A DNA stretch of 64,000 bases from Gemmobacter caeruleus (GTDB lineage Bacteria; Pseudomonadota; Alphaproteobacteria; Rhodobacterales; Rhodobacteraceae): contig NZ_VKKX01000033.1 in NCBI RefSeq assembly GCF_008271655.1, positions 496,001 through 560,000 of the forward strand. Direction: 5' to 3'. Shown here piece by piece: positions 53,160 to 62,398 of this stretch (positions are counted from its first letter, which is position 1; every line of letters starts with the position of its first letter). The translations under genes and the position numbers were made by a program. The notes under the pieces are model-generated. The model was given only the letters and a program-made list of their open reading frames with translations. It ran no database searches and had not been told where the DNA came from.

Positions 53160-54523
53160 TGGCGCGGCCGGCAATGCCGACCCTCTCCGAGGCGACGCGG
53201 GTCTGGGCGCGGATCGCGCTGCTGTCCTTTGGCGGCCCGGCGGGGCAGATCGCGGTGATGCACCGGGTTCTGGTCGAGGAACGGCGCTGGCTGGGCGAGG
53301 CGCGCTTTCTGCATGCACTGAATTTCTGCATGTTGCTGCCCGGCCCCGAGGCGCAGCAACTGGCGACCTATATCGGCTGGCTGATGCATGGCGTGCGCGG
53401 TGCGCTGATCGCGGGCGGGCTGTTCATCCTGCCGGGGCTGCTGGCCATCATGGGGCTAAGCTGGGTCTATGCGATCTGGGGGCAGGTCGGTTGGGTGGCG
53501 GCGCTGTTCTTCGGGCTGAAGGCGGCGGTACTGGCCATCGTGGTGCAGGCGGTGCTGCGGTTGGGGCGGCGGGCGCTGACGACGCCCGCGCTGCGCGGCA
53601 TCGCGGCGGGCGCCTTTGTCGGCATCTTTGCCCTGGGGGTGCCGTTTCCGCTGATCGTGGCGCTGGCGGCGCTGATCGGGTTTCTGGGCGCCCGGGCGGG
53701 GCTGACGGGGTTCCGGGCAGGGGGCGGCCATGGTGCGGGCACGGGCCCTGCGCTGCGCGATGCCGACAGCGTTCTGGGGCCGGATCTGACCCTGCCGCCC
53801 GCGGCACGCCGCGCCGCGCTGCGGGCCGGCTTGGCTGCGCTGGTGCTGTGGCTCTTGCCGGTGGTGATGCTGGTCTGGCTGGTGCCGGGCAGTGTCTTTG
53901 CCGGGATCGCGCGCTATTTCGCGGGCCTTGCGGTCATGAGCTTTGGCGGCGCCTATGCCGTGCTGGCCTGGGTGGCGCAGGATGCCGTCGGCAGCTTTGG
54001 CTGGTTGCACCCGGGCGAGATGCTGGATGGTCTTGGCATGGCCGAAACCACGCCGGGGCCGCTGATCATGGTGCTGCAATTCGTGGGCTTCATGGCGGCC
54101 TTCCGCGAGGCGGGCTGGGCCGCGCCCTTGCTGGCGGGCAGTCTGGGCGGGCTGCTGGCGACATGGGTCACCTTCGCGCCTTGCTTTGCCTGGATCCTGC
54201 TGGGCGCCCCCTATATGGAGCGGCTGCGCGAGAGCCGCGCGCTGGCCGGGGCGCTGGCGGCGGTGACGGCGGCGGTGGCGGGGGTGATCCTGAACCTTGC
54301 GCTGTGGTTCGCGCTGCATGTGATCTGGGCCGAGGTCTGGATCTGGCAGGCCGGGCCTGTGCGGCTGAGCCTGCCGGTGCTGACAAGCATCAACCCCTGG
54401 GCGGCCATCCTGGCGGCGCTGGCACTGCTCGCGGTGTTCCGGCTGCGGCTGGGCATGGCGACGGTGCTGGCGGGGGCCGCGGCCCTGGGGCTGGGCCTGC
54501 ATCTGGCGGGGCTAGTCGCCTGA
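53156..54523 (+). CDS. chrA: Chromate efflux transporter ChrA (long form)
   Basis: 455 residues with about ten transmembrane helices and two CHR domains, one in each half: LLSFGGPAGQIAVMHR...FLHALNFCMLLPGPEAQQL, and VMSFGGAYAVLAWVAQ...MLDGLGMAETTPGPLIM. Long-form ChrA exports chromate from the cytoplasm. Coupled to the rhodanese-ChrB gene. Confidence 0.95.
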   Translation: MMARPAMPTLSEATRVWARIALLSFGGPAGQIAVMHRVLVEERRWLGEARFLHALNFCMLLPGPEAQQLATYIGWLMHGVRGALIAGGLFILPGLLAIMGLSWVYAIWGQVGWVAALFFGLKAAVLAIVVQAVLRLGRRALTTPALRGIAAGAFVGIFALGVPFPLIVALAALIGFLGARAGLTGFRAGGGHGAGTGPALRDADSVLGPDLTLPPAARRAALRAGLAALVLWLLPVVMLVWLVPGSVFAGIARYFAGLAVMSFGGAYAVLAWVAQDAVGSFGWLHPGEMLDGLGMAETTPGPLIMVLQFVGFMAAFREAGWAAPLLAGSLGGLLATWVTFAPCFAWILLGAPYMERLRESRALAGALAAVTAAVAGVILNLALWFALHVIWAEVWIWQAGPVRLSLPVLTSINPWAAILAALALLAVFRLRLGMATVLAGAAALGLGLHLAGLVA

Positions 54524-54533
54524 CCGGCGCGGG

Positions 54534-55406
54534 TCACGGCGTCAGGCAGGTGACCCCGGGCAGCGTGGCGATATAGGCCATGTCGCGTTCATAGGTTTCG
54601 GTCAGCCGATCGAGCAGCGCCGCATCCCATCCGGGCAGGTCCACCTCGGTTTCCATCTGGTCGGGGCGGGCGAACTTGTCGAGAAAGGCCGACACGATGC
54701 GCCGCCGCTGCGCGATGGTCTGTGGCGGATGGGTATCGAGATAGGCGCCCATCCGTTCCATCCCGTCTTCGGTCATCAGCGTGGCCAGCAGATCGTCGCT
54801 GCCCTCCAGCCAGAGGTCATCGGGATGGGCGCTGACCGCCTGCAAGACCTCGGGCCAGACCAGCGGCGTATCCTCATCGGCCCAGACGGTGATCGGCACG
54901 CCGGGATTGCGTTCCAGCAGGTCCAAGATCAGGTCGGACCAGCGCAGTTCGGCCAGATCGGTATCGCCGATGAATTCGTCATAGGGCCGCCCGCGCTGGC
55001 GGCGATAGAGTTCCGGCAGATAGGTGGCCGGGTTGCGCAGGGCGAGAAAGAATTCGGCCTCGATCTCGGGAAAGATGTTGCGGATCGCCTTCATCCGGTC
55101 GCCGCCGGTGCGGTAGAAACGGCCCTTCACTGCCCAGGCCGGAAAGGCCAGAAAGTTTTCCCATGACAGGACGAGCCGGTCGGCGATCTCGGCCTCCATG
55201 ATCTGATCCAGCACGATGGCCTGGGTCTCGGTCGGGGCGACCTGTCCCTTGAGCTGGATCGCCGTATCCCGGATCAGGTTGCGATAACGGTCAGGGGCGG
55301 GCACCTCGATGCCATGGGCGGCCAGGGCCTCGGCGTTGCGGTGCAGCGTCCGCACAAGGCGGTCGTCATCGGTGCAATGCACCCCGAGGTGATAAGCGAT
55401 ACGCAT
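54534..55406 (-). CDS. Sulfotransferase-like protein of unknown function
   Basis: 290 residues, soluble. The layout of an N-terminal MRIAYHLGVHCTDDDRLVRTLHRNAE strand-loop-helix and later FFLALRNPATYLPELYRR resembles P-loop sulfotransferases seen in Rhodobacterales, but the PAPS-binding Lys-Thr-Gly-Thr-Thr-like loop is replaced by HCTDDD. It may be a degenerate or differently acting member. Single-gene unit between chrA and ilvE. Confidence 0.6.
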   Translation of the reverse strand: MRIAYHLGVHCTDDDRLVRTLHRNAEALAAHGIEVPAPDRYRNLIRDTAIQLKGQVAPTETQAIVLDQIMEAEIADRLVLSWENFLAFPAWAVKGRFYRTGGDRMKAIRNIFPEIEAEFFLALRNPATYLPELYRRQRGRPYDEFIGDTDLAELRWSDLILDLLERNPGVPITVWADEDTPLVWPEVLQAVSAHPDDLWLEGSDDLLATLMTEDGMERMGAYLDTHPPQTIAQRRRIVSAFLDKFARPDQMETEVDLPGWDAALLDRLTETYERDMAYIATLPGVTCLTP

Positions 55407-55490
55407 CTGCCTGCCTGCCGTTCTTGTTCTTTGCGCCGATTATAGGCGTTTTTGACGCGCAGGGAACCGTCTTGCTGAACCGTGGCTGCG

Positions 55491-55515
55491 GCATGGCCCC
55501 GGGGCGGGGCCATGC
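55491..55515. terminator. Strong hairpin past the 3' end of ilvE
   Basis: A perfect 10-bp inverted repeat GCATGGCCCC/GGGGCCATGC with a 5-base loop, 10 bases beyond the ilvE stop. No T-tract on the minus strand. Probably a terminator-like structure for ilvE. Confidence 0.45.
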
Positions 55516-55524
55516 GGCGCGCGA

Positions 55525-56391
55525 TCAGCGGCGCACCAGCGCCTCGTATTCGGTGGCGATGTCGCGGGTCAGCGCGCCCACCTCGAACATATAATCGCCG
55601 ATCTGTCCCACCGGCGTCACCTCGGCCGCGGTGCCGGTCAGCCAGCATTGCTGGAAATCGGCCAGTTCGGCGGGCTGGATATGGCGCTCATGCACAGTGA
55701 TGCCCTTGGCGCGCAGCATGCCGATCACGGTTTGCCGGGTGATGCCGTTCAGGATCGCGTCGGGCAGCGGGGTATGCACTTCGCCATCCTTGACGAAAAA
55801 GATATTGGCGCCGGTCGCCTCTGCCACATAGCCGCGATAGTCGAAGAACAGCGCGTCCGAGCAACCCTTGGCCTGTGCCGCGTGTTTCGACATGGTGCAG
55901 ATCATGTAAAGCCCGGCGGCCTTGGCGGCGGTCGGGATGGTCTCGGGCGAGGGGCGTTTCCATTTGGCGATGTCAAGCTTGGCGCCCTTCATCTTGGCAT
56001 CGCCGTAATAGGCGCCCCAGCTCCAGCAGGCGATGGCCAGACGAACGGGGTTACCCAGGCTCGCCACGCCCATCTCCTCGCCCGCGCCGCGAAAGGCCAC
56101 GGCGCGCACATAGGCATCGGTCAGGCCATTGGCGGCCAGCACGGCCTCTTTGGCGGCGTTGATCTGTTCGACGCTGTAGGGGATCGGCATGTCGAGCAAT
56201 TCGCCCGATTTCAGCAGGCGTTCCGAATGTTCGGTCGATTTGAAGATCTTGCCGTTGTAGCAGCGTTCCCCCTCGAACACCGACGAGGCGTAATGCAGGG
56301 CATGGGTCAGGATATGGACCTTGGCATCGCGCCATTCCACCAGATTGCCATCCATCCAGATCTTGCCGTCGCGATCGTCATAACCGGCCAT
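55525..56391 (-). CDS. ilvE: Branched-chain amino acid aminotransferase
   Basis: 288 residues, fold-type IV PLP enzyme. Motifs: LHYASSVFEGERCYNGKIF, the PLP-Lys region KAAGLYMICTMSKHAAQAKGCSDALFFD, YVAEATGANIFFVKDG, and ILNGITRQTVIGML. It makes Leu, Ile and Val from keto acids. The start at 56391 has GGAGGGG six bases upstream; an adjacent ATG at 56394 is possible. Divergent from petP, with two palindromes between. Confidence 0.95.
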   Translation of the reverse strand: MAGYDDRDGKIWMDGNLVEWRDAKVHILTHALHYASSVFEGERCYNGKIFKSTEHSERLLKSGELLDMPIPYSVEQINAAKEAVLAANGLTDAYVRAVAFRGAGEEMGVASLGNPVRLAIACWSWGAYYGDAKMKGAKLDIAKWKRPSPETIPTAAKAAGLYMICTMSKHAAQAKGCSDALFFDYRGYVAEATGANIFFVKDGEVHTPLPDAILNGITRQTVIGMLRAKGITVHERHIQPAELADFQQCWLTGTAAEVTPVGQIGDYMFEVGALTRDIATEYEALVRR

Positions 56392-56415
56392 CATGCCCCT
56401 CCAGATTTTCATATG

Positions 56416-56455
56416 TTGCGCAATTCGCGCAGATTTCAGCGTGAAAGTTGCGCAA
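56416..56455. promoter_or_regulatory. Twin TTGCGCAA palindromes in the ilvE/petP intergenic region
   Basis: TTGCGCAA occurs at 56416-56423 and 56448-56455, exactly 32 bases apart (about three helical turns), flanked in both cases by AATTCG- and AATCTG-like sequence. Likely operators for a dimeric regulator, perhaps PetP itself or an Lrp-type protein. Confidence 0.5.
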
Positions 56456-56535
56456 AATCTGTGCGTCGCTAACAGTTGCGTCTTGGAAAGTCAACAAGGC
56501 TGACGTAACTTCGGCGCGAAGTGAGGGGGGCCGCG

Positions 56536-57036
56536 ATGAGTGAACCGGGTGCGGGTGGCGAAAGCCTGCTGTTTCTGACCGATGAGCAGTTGCGCAAGGG
56601 CATCGAGGCGATGTTCTTTGCCTATCGCGGGTTTACCGCCGACCCCGACCGCATTCTGGACGGGCTGGATTATGGCCGCGCGCATCACCGAGCCTTGCAT
56701 TTCATCCATCGCAGCCCGGGCACCACGGTCAACAACCTGCTGAACATTCTGGGCGTGACCAAGCAAAGCCTGAACCGCGTGCTGCGCGGCTTGCTGGATG
56801 ACGGGCTGGTGGAAAGCCGCGTGGGCAAGCAGGACAAGCGCGAGCGCCATCTGTTCCTGACCGCGCGCGGCGCGGAGCTGGAGCGGCAATTGTCCGACGC
56901 GCAGCGGGCGCGGATGCGCGCCGCCTATCGCGCGGCGGGGCCGGTGGCGGTGCAGGGCTTCCGTCAGGTGCTGGAGGCGATGATGGACCCGGAGATGAAG
57001 CGCCAGTATCTTGCGCTGAAGGAGAGTGGGGCATGA
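56536..57036 (+). CDS. petP: MarR-family regulator PetP
   Basis: 166 residues with a MarR winged helix (TTVNNLLNILGVTKQSLNRVLRGLLDDGLVESRVGKQDKRERHLFLT). Coupled to an OmpR-type gene by a four-base overlap, as petP-petR in Rhodobacter capsulatus, where the pair lies upstream of the cytochrome bc1 (petABC) genes. Here petABC is not next to it. The start at 56536 follows GAGGGGGG. Confidence 0.85.
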   Translation: MSEPGAGGESLLFLTDEQLRKGIEAMFFAYRGFTADPDRILDGLDYGRAHHRALHFIHRSPGTTVNNLLNILGVTKQSLNRVLRGLLDDGLVESRVGKQDKRERHLFLTARGAELERQLSDAQRARMRAAYRAAGPVAVQGFRQVLEAMMDPEMKRQYLALKESGA

Positions 57037-57743
57037 CCGAACCGCAAGCGCATCTGCTGGTCGTCGATGATGACGAACGCATCCGGGGCCTGTTGCAGAA
57101 ATTCCTGATCCGCAGCGGGTTTCTGGTGACGGTCGCCCGCGATGCGGCACAGGCGCGGCGTCTGCTGGCCGGGCTGGATTTCGACATGATCGTGCTGGAC
57201 GTGATGATGCCGGGCGAGGATGGCATCGCGCTGACCCGCGATCTGCGGGCGCGGCTGTCGGTGCCGATCCTGCTTTTGACCGCCAAGGGCGAGGCGGTGA
57301 ACCGGATCGAGGGGCTGGAGGCCGGCGCAGACGATTATCTGGTAAAGCCGTTCGAGCCGAAGGAACTGCTGCTGCGCATCAATGCGATCCTGCGGCGGGT
57401 GCCGGCGGTCAAGCCGCAGGCGCCGGGGCCGAAGGTGCTGCATCTGGGCGAAGTGCGCTATGACATGGAGCGGGGCGAATTGTGGCGCGGCACCGAACCC
57501 GTGCGCCTGACCGCGACCGAGGCGCAGCTGATGCGCATCTTCGCGACCCGCCCGGGCGAGGCGGTCAGCCGCGAGCGGCTGGTGGGCGATCTGGGTCCGA
57601 CCGAAGAGACCGGCGACAAGGCGCAGGAACGGGCGGTGGATGTGCAGATCACCCGCCTGCGCCGCAAGATCGAGGTCGATCCCAAGCAGCCGCGCTATCT
57701 GCAAACCGTGCGGGGCGCGGGTTACATGCTCCAGCCGGATTGA
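57033..57743 (+). CDS. petR: OmpR-family response regulator PetR
   Basis: 236 residues. Receiver domain with acidic pocket DDD near residue 12-14, phosphoacceptor D56 (MIVLDVMMPG) and the conserved Lys in YLVKPF; C-terminal OmpR winged helix (EAVSRERLVGDLG, VDVQITRLRRKIEVDP). No histidine kinase gene adjoins. In R. capsulatus the homologue is needed for growth and bc1 expression. Confidence 0.88.
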   Translation: MTEPQAHLLVVDDDERIRGLLQKFLIRSGFLVTVARDAAQARRLLAGLDFDMIVLDVMMPGEDGIALTRDLRARLSVPILLLTAKGEAVNRIEGLEAGADDYLVKPFEPKELLLRINAILRRVPAVKPQAPGPKVLHLGEVRYDMERGELWRGTEPVRLTATEAQLMRIFATRPGEAVSRERLVGDLGPTEETGDKAQERAVDVQITRLRRKIEVDPKQPRYLQTVRGAGYMLQPD

Positions 57744-57751
57744 TCTGCCCG

Positions 57752-58669
57752 ATGCTGCTGTTCAGCCACGAGGATTGCCAGGATCATGCCGAGCCGCCGG
57801 GCCACCCGGAGCAGGCGGCGCGCCTGGTGGCGGTGGCGCGCGCGCTGGCGGGGTTCGATCTGGAGCGCCGCGCGGCGCCGCTGGCTGCGCGCGCGGATCT
57901 GCTGCGCTGTCATCCGGCGGGGTATCTCGACCGTGTCGCGGCGGCGGTGCCGGCCGAGGGGTGGGCCTTGCTGGACGGCGACACCTATCTGGCGCCCGGA
58001 TCGTTGCGCGCGGCAGAACGCGCGGCGGGCGGGGTTTGCGCGGCGGTGGATGCGGTGATCGCGGGCGAGGCCGCGCGGGCCTTTGTCGCCTGCCGCCCGC
58101 CGGGCCATCACGCGGAAACCGCGCAGGCCATGGGGTTTTGCCTGTTCGGCAGCGTGGCGATCGGGGCAAAGCGCGCGCTGGATCATCACGGGCTGTCGCG
58201 CGTGGCGGTGCTGGATTTCGACGTGCATCACGGCAATGGGACGCAGGATCTGCTGTGGAATGAAGCGCGGGCGATGTTCGTCTCCAGCCATCAGATGCCG
58301 CTTTACCCCGGCAGCGGTGCGGCGTCAGAGATCGGAGCGCATGGTCAGGTGCTGAACCTGCCCTTGCGGGCCGGGACGGGCGGCGCGGCGATGCGCGCGG
58401 CCTGGGGGCCGGCCCTGGAACGGGTGCGCGCCTTCGCGCCCGAGCTGATTCTGCTCAGCGCCGGTTTCGACGCGCATGAGGACGATCCGCTGGCGAGCCT
58501 GTGCTGGCAGGCAGAGGATTTCCGCTGGCTCACCGCGGCGATCTGCGATCTGGCCGATGCGGTCTGCGGCGGGCGGGTGGTATCCGCGCTGGAGGGCGGC
58601 TATGATCTGCCGGCGCTGGCGGCCTCGGTCGCGGCGCATGTCGATGCAATGCTGCGGAGTGGCGGATGA
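57752..58669 (+). CDS. Histone deacetylase-family amidohydrolase
   Basis: 305 residues. HDAC-type zinc amidohydrolase: RPPGHHAETAQAMGFCLF with the paired catalytic His, VLDFDVHHGNGTQDL with the zinc ligands Asp and His, SAGFDAHEDDP and ALEGGYDLPAL. Bacterial members act on acetylpolyamines or acetylated small molecules and proteins. The start at 57752 lies 8 bases after petR. Its stop overlaps xseB by four bases. Confidence 0.92.
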   Translation: MLLFSHEDCQDHAEPPGHPEQAARLVAVARALAGFDLERRAAPLAARADLLRCHPAGYLDRVAAAVPAEGWALLDGDTYLAPGSLRAAERAAGGVCAAVDAVIAGEAARAFVACRPPGHHAETAQAMGFCLFGSVAIGAKRALDHHGLSRVAVLDFDVHHGNGTQDLLWNEARAMFVSSHQMPLYPGSGAASEIGAHGQVLNLPLRAGTGGAAMRAAWGPALERVRAFAPELILLSAGFDAHEDDPLASLCWQAEDFRWLTAAICDLADAVCGGRVVSALEGGYDLPALAASVAAHVDAMLRSGG

Positions 58670-58905
58670 CCGAGAAACCGATTGCCGAGATGAGCTTTGA
58701 GGAGGCGATGGCCGCGCTGGAGGCCGTTGTGACCCAGTTGGAGCGCGGCGATGTGGCGCTGGATCAGAGCATCGCCTTTTACGAACGCGGCGCGGCGCTC
58801 AAGGCCCATTGCGAGGCGCGGCTGAAGGCCGCCGAGGAAAAGGTGGAGATGATCCGCGCGCAAGAGGGCCGGGCGGTGGGTGCCACCCCGGTTGAGGGGC
58901 TGTGA
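58666..58905 (+). CDS. xseB: Exodeoxyribonuclease VII small subunit
   Basis: 79 residues, typical XseB (SFEEAMAALEAVVTQLERGDVALDQSIAFYERG). It binds the large subunit XseA, encoded elsewhere. Stop and ispA start overlap by four bases (GTGA). Confidence 0.95.
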   Translation: MTEKPIAEMSFEEAMAALEAVVTQLERGDVALDQSIAFYERGAALKAHCEARLKAAEEKVEMIRAQEGRAVGATPVEGL

Positions 58906-59771
58906 GCTTTCCCGACCTGCTGAAACAGGATGCCGCGCGGGTTCAGGCGCGGCTGGATGCGGCGCTGGCGGCGCATGACGATCTGCCGGTGGTGCAGGCG
59001 ATGCGCTATGCGGTGCAGGGCGGCAAGCGGCTGCGTGCCTTTCTGGTGCTGGAATCGGCCCGGCTGCATGGCATTGCCCCTGAGGCGGCGGTGGCGGCGG
59101 CGGCGGCGGTCGAGGCGCTGCATGCCTATTCGCTGGTCCATGATGACCTGCCCTGCATGGATGATGATGACCTGCGCCGGGGCCTGCCGACCATCCATGT
59201 GAAATGGGATGAGGCGACCGCCGTGCTGGCGGGCGACGCCTTGCAGACGCTTGCGTTTGAACTGCTGTGCGACCCCGCGCTTGGCCCGGCCGACCGGCGG
59301 TTGGCGCTCGTGGCCGGTCTGGCGCGGGCCAGCGGGGCCGAAGGCATGGTGCTGGGCCAGGCGCTCGATATCGCCGCCGAAACCGCCGCGACACCGCTGA
59401 CCCTGCCCGAGATCACCCGCCTGCAAGCCGGCAAGACCGGCGCGCTGATCTGCTTTTCCGCCGAGGCCGGGGCGCTGCTGGCCGGCGCCGACCCCGCGCC
59501 GCTGCGCGCCTATGCCACGGCGCTTGGCCTTGCTTTCCAGATCGCCGATGACATTCTGGATGTGGAGGGTGACGAGGCCGCGACCGGCAAGCGCGTGGGC
59601 AAGGATGCCGGCGCGGGCAAGGCGACCTTTGTCTCGCTTCTGGGTCTGCAAGGCGCCAAGACCCGTGCCGCCGATCTGGTCGCACAGGCGGAAACCGCCC
59701 TTTCACCCTATGGTGAGCGGGCCTCTGCCTTGATCGAAGCGGCGCGCTTCGTTATCTCGCGCCAAAGCTGA
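58902..59771 (+). CDS. ispA: Farnesyl diphosphate synthase (polyprenyl synthetase)
   Basis: 289 residues, GTG start. First aspartate-rich motif in [17 protein letters not shown], second in [11 protein letters not shown]. Makes farnesyl diphosphate for quinones, hopanoids or carotenoids. Placed between xseB and dxs as in many alphaproteobacteria, linking with the DXP pathway. Confidence 0.95.
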   Translation: MSFPDLLKQDAARVQARLDAALAAHDDLPVVQAMRYAVQGGKRLRAFLVLESARLHGIAPEAAVAAAAAVEALHAYSLVHDDLPCMDDDDLRRGLPTIHVKWDEATAVLAGDALQTLAFELLCDPALGPADRRLALVAGLARASGAEGMVLGQALDIAAETAATPLTLPEITRLQAGKTGALICFSAEAGALLAGADPAPLRAYATALGLAFQIADDILDVEGDEAATGKRVGKDAGAGKATFVSLLGLQGAKTRAADLVAQAETALSPYGERASALIEAARFVISRQS

Positions 59772-59797
59772 CGCCCACATTCAGCCAAAGGGCTGCC

Positions 59798-61711
59798 ATG
59801 ACCGATCGACCCAAGACCCCCGTGCTGGACCGCGTTCACCTTCCTTCCGACATGAAGGGGCTGAGCGACCGTGACCTGCACCAGCTGGCCGATGAATTGC
59901 GCGCCGAGACGATCAGCGCGGTTTCCGTCACCGGCGGCCATCTGGGCGCGGGCCTCGGTGTGGTGGAACTGACCGTCGCGCTGCATGCCGTGTTCGACAC
60001 GCCGCGCGACAAGCTGATCTGGGATGTGGGGCACCAGTGTTACCCCCACAAGATCCTGACCGGGCGGCGCGACCGCATCCGCACCCTGCGCAGCGAAGGG
60101 GGGCTGTCGGGTTTCACCAAGCGCAGCGAAAGCCCGTTCGACCCGTTCGGGGCGGCGCATAGCTCCACCTCCATTTCTGCGGCGCTTGGCTTCAAGGTGG
60201 CGGCCGATCTGGGCGGCGATCCGGGCGACGCCATCGCGGTGATCGGTGACGGGTCGATGAGCGCGGGCATGGCCTTTGAGGCGATGAACAATGCCGGCCA
60301 TCTGGGCAAGCGGCTGTTCGTCATCCTGAACGACAATGAAATGTCCATCGCGCCGCCGGTGGGGGCGCTGTCGTCCTATCTCAGCCGGCTTTATGCCGGG
60401 GCACCGTTCCAGGAATTGAAGGCCGCCGCCAAGGGCGCGGTCAGCCTGCTGCCCTCGCCCTTTCAGGAAGGGGCGCGCCGGGCCAAGGAAATGCTCAAGG
60501 GCATGACGGTCGGCGGCACCCTGTTCGAGGAACTGGGCTTCAGCTATGTCGGCCCGGTGGACGGGCATGACCTCGACCAGCTTCTGCCGCTGCTGCGGAC
60601 CTGCAAGGCGCGGGCGACCGGGCCGATGCTGATCCATGTGATCACGAAAAAGGGCAAGGGCTATGCGCCGGCCGAGGCCGCGGCCGACAAAGGCCATGCC
60701 ACGGCGAAATTCGACGTGCTGACCGGCGTGCAGCAAAAGGCCAAGTCGAACGCGCCCAGCTATACCAAGGTCTTTGCGCAAAGCCTGGTGGATGAGGCCA
60801 CGCGCGATGACAAGATCGTGGCGGTCACCGCGGCGATGCCCGATGGCACCGGCCTGAACCTGTTTGCCGAGCGTTTCCCCAAGCGCTGCTTTGACGTGGG
60901 GATAGCCGAACAGCATGCCGTGACCTTTGCCGCAGGTCTGGCGGCAGGGGGGCTGAAGCCGTTTTGCGCGATCTATTCCACCTTCCTGCAACGCGGCTAC
61001 GATCAGGTCGTGCATGACGTGGCGATCCAGCGTCTGCCCGTGCGCTTTGCCATTGACCGGGCCGGGCTGGTGGGGGCCGATGGGGCCACCCATGCCGGCA
61101 GTTTCGACGTGGCCTTCCTTGCCAACCTGCCCGAGATGGTGGTGATGGCCGCCGCCGATGAGGCGGAGCTGGTGCATATGGTCGCCACCGCCGCCGCCTG
61201 GGACGCGGGGCCGAGCGCCTTTCGCTATCCGCGCGGCGATGGTGTCGGCGTGGAGATGCCCGAGCGCGGCATCCCGCTGGAGATCGGTCGCGCGCGCCTG
61301 CTGCGCGAGGGCGGGCGCGTCGCGCTGCTGTCGCTGGGCACGCGGTTGGCCGAGGTGCTGGTGGCGGCCGAGGCGCTGGCCGCGCGTGGCATCGCCTGCA
61401 CCGTGGTCGATGCCCGCTTTGCCAAGCCGCTGGACCGCGCGATGATCCTGCAACTGGCCCGTCATCACGAGGCGCTGATCACCGTGGAAGAGGGCGCGAT
61501 TGGCGGCTTTGGCAGCCATGTCGCGCAATTGCTGGCCGAGGAAGGCGTGTTCGACCGCGGCCTGAAATATCGCTCCATGGTGCTGCCCGATACGTTCATC
61601 GACCAGGCCAGCCCCGAGACGATGTATGCCGTCGCCGGCATGAACGCCCCGCAAATCGAGGCGAAGGTGCTGGAAACGCTGGGAATTGCCGTGATGGGCC
61701 TGCGCGCCTGA
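59798..61711 (+). CDS. dxs: 1-deoxy-D-xylulose-5-phosphate synthase
   Basis: 637 residues. Thiamine-diphosphate motifs: [36 protein letters not shown], and [12 protein letters not shown]. Commits pyruvate and glyceraldehyde-3-P to isoprenoid synthesis. It lies 26 bases after ispA. Last protein gene before tRNA-Cys. Confidence 0.97.
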   Translation: MTDRPKTPVLDRVHLPSDMKGLSDRDLHQLADELRAETISAVSVTGGHLGAGLGVVELTVALHAVFDTPRDKLIWDVGHQCYPHKILTGRRDRIRTLRSEGGLSGFTKRSESPFDPFGAAHSSTSISAALGFKVAADLGGDPGDAIAVIGDGSMSAGMAFEAMNNAGHLGKRLFVILNDNEMSIAPPVGALSSYLSRLYAGAPFQELKAAAKGAVSLLPSPFQEGARRAKEMLKGMTVGGTLFEELGFSYVGPVDGHDLDQLLPLLRTCKARATGPMLIHVITKKGKGYAPAEAAADKGHATAKFDVLTGVQQKAKSNAPSYTKVFAQSLVDEATRDDKIVAVTAAMPDGTGLNLFAERFPKRCFDVGIAEQHAVTFAAGLAAGGLKPFCAIYSTFLQRGYDQVVHDVAIQRLPVRFAIDRAGLVGADGATHAGSFDVAFLANLPEMVVMAAADEAELVHMVATAAAWDAGPSAFRYPRGDGVGVEMPERGIPLEIGRARLLREGGRVALLSLGTRLAEVLVAAEALAARGIACTVVDARFAKPLDRAMILQLARHHEALITVEEGAIGGFGSHVAQLLAEEGVFDRGLKYRSMVLPDTFIDQASPETMYAVAGMNAPQIEAKVLETLGIAVMGLRA

Positions 61712-61790
61712 CCGCCACTGCGCGCCGCCCGCCCCGCCCCGATAACCGCTTGACGCCACCGCCGGAAGAACCTAATGAAGCCAAGGCTCC

Positions 61791-61864
61791 GGCGGGTTGG
61801 CGGAGAGGTTACGCAGCGGATTGCAAATCCGTGAAGACCGGTTCGATTCCGGTACCCGCCTCCA
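61791..61864 (+). tRNA. tRNA-Cys (GCA)
   Basis: A 74-base cloverleaf: 7-bp acceptor GGCGGGT/ACCCGCC, D-loop GGAGAGGTT, anticodon loop TTGCAAA (anticodon GCA), T-loop GGTTCGATTCC and encoded CCA. Immediately downstream the DNA changes character, as at an island attachment site. Confidence 0.95.
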
Positions 61865-62068
61865 AATAATCTCTCAAGTATCTGGATCCAAACAGAAATT
61901 CTGGTAGAGATTTTATCAACCCACCAAACAACCAACCTTCTCCAGGGCGCTTGCTTGCGTCTTCATGCGACAAAGAAGGGTGTTATGTGCGTGTCACGCC
62001 TTCCCATGGCCCTTAGCGTGTTAAGCTAAGGTGATCAGTGGCCGTATATGGGGCGAGCTCGACTGCAC

Positions 62069-62293
62069 TCACTCGTCCGGCGCGACCAGTTCTGTGTGGC
62101 TGACACCGATGGCCTGCGCGAGTTCGTAGAGGGTGATGATCGTCGGGTTGCGCTGGCCTCTTTCAAGGCCGCTCAGATATTGCTGGCTGAAGCCTGACCG
62201 CGCCTCGACCTCTTCCTGTGTGAGGCCTTTTGCACGCCGCAGGCGTGAGAAGTTCCGACCGACGAGTTTGCGCATATCCATGCGCGGCACCAT
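62069..62293 (-). CDS. XRE-family helix-turn-helix regulator
   Basis: 74 residues, essentially one Cro/C1-type HTH (LRRAKGLTQEEVEARSGFSQQYLSGLERGQRNPTIITLYELA). The start at 62293 is near AAGGG; internal ATGs follow. Small XRE proteins often repress phage or island genes or act as antitoxins. First gene past tRNA-Cys, supporting an island. The 204-base gap before it has no gene. Confidence 0.85.
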   Translation of the reverse strand: MVPRMDMRKLVGRNFSRLRRAKGLTQEEVEARSGFSQQYLSGLERGQRNPTIITLYELAQAIGVSHTELVAPDE

Positions 62294-62398
62294 CGCCCTT
62301 CGCGAGGGCTGGAATTATCAATTATAATATGGATTGATGCGCAGCACGGCATTTCCAATGGCACCGTCTTTCCGCAGTACCCTTCATAGGCACTCCAC

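Noticed and set aside
59708-61759. 683-codon open frame opposite dxs
   Set aside because: Antisense shadow of dxs without any domain signature.
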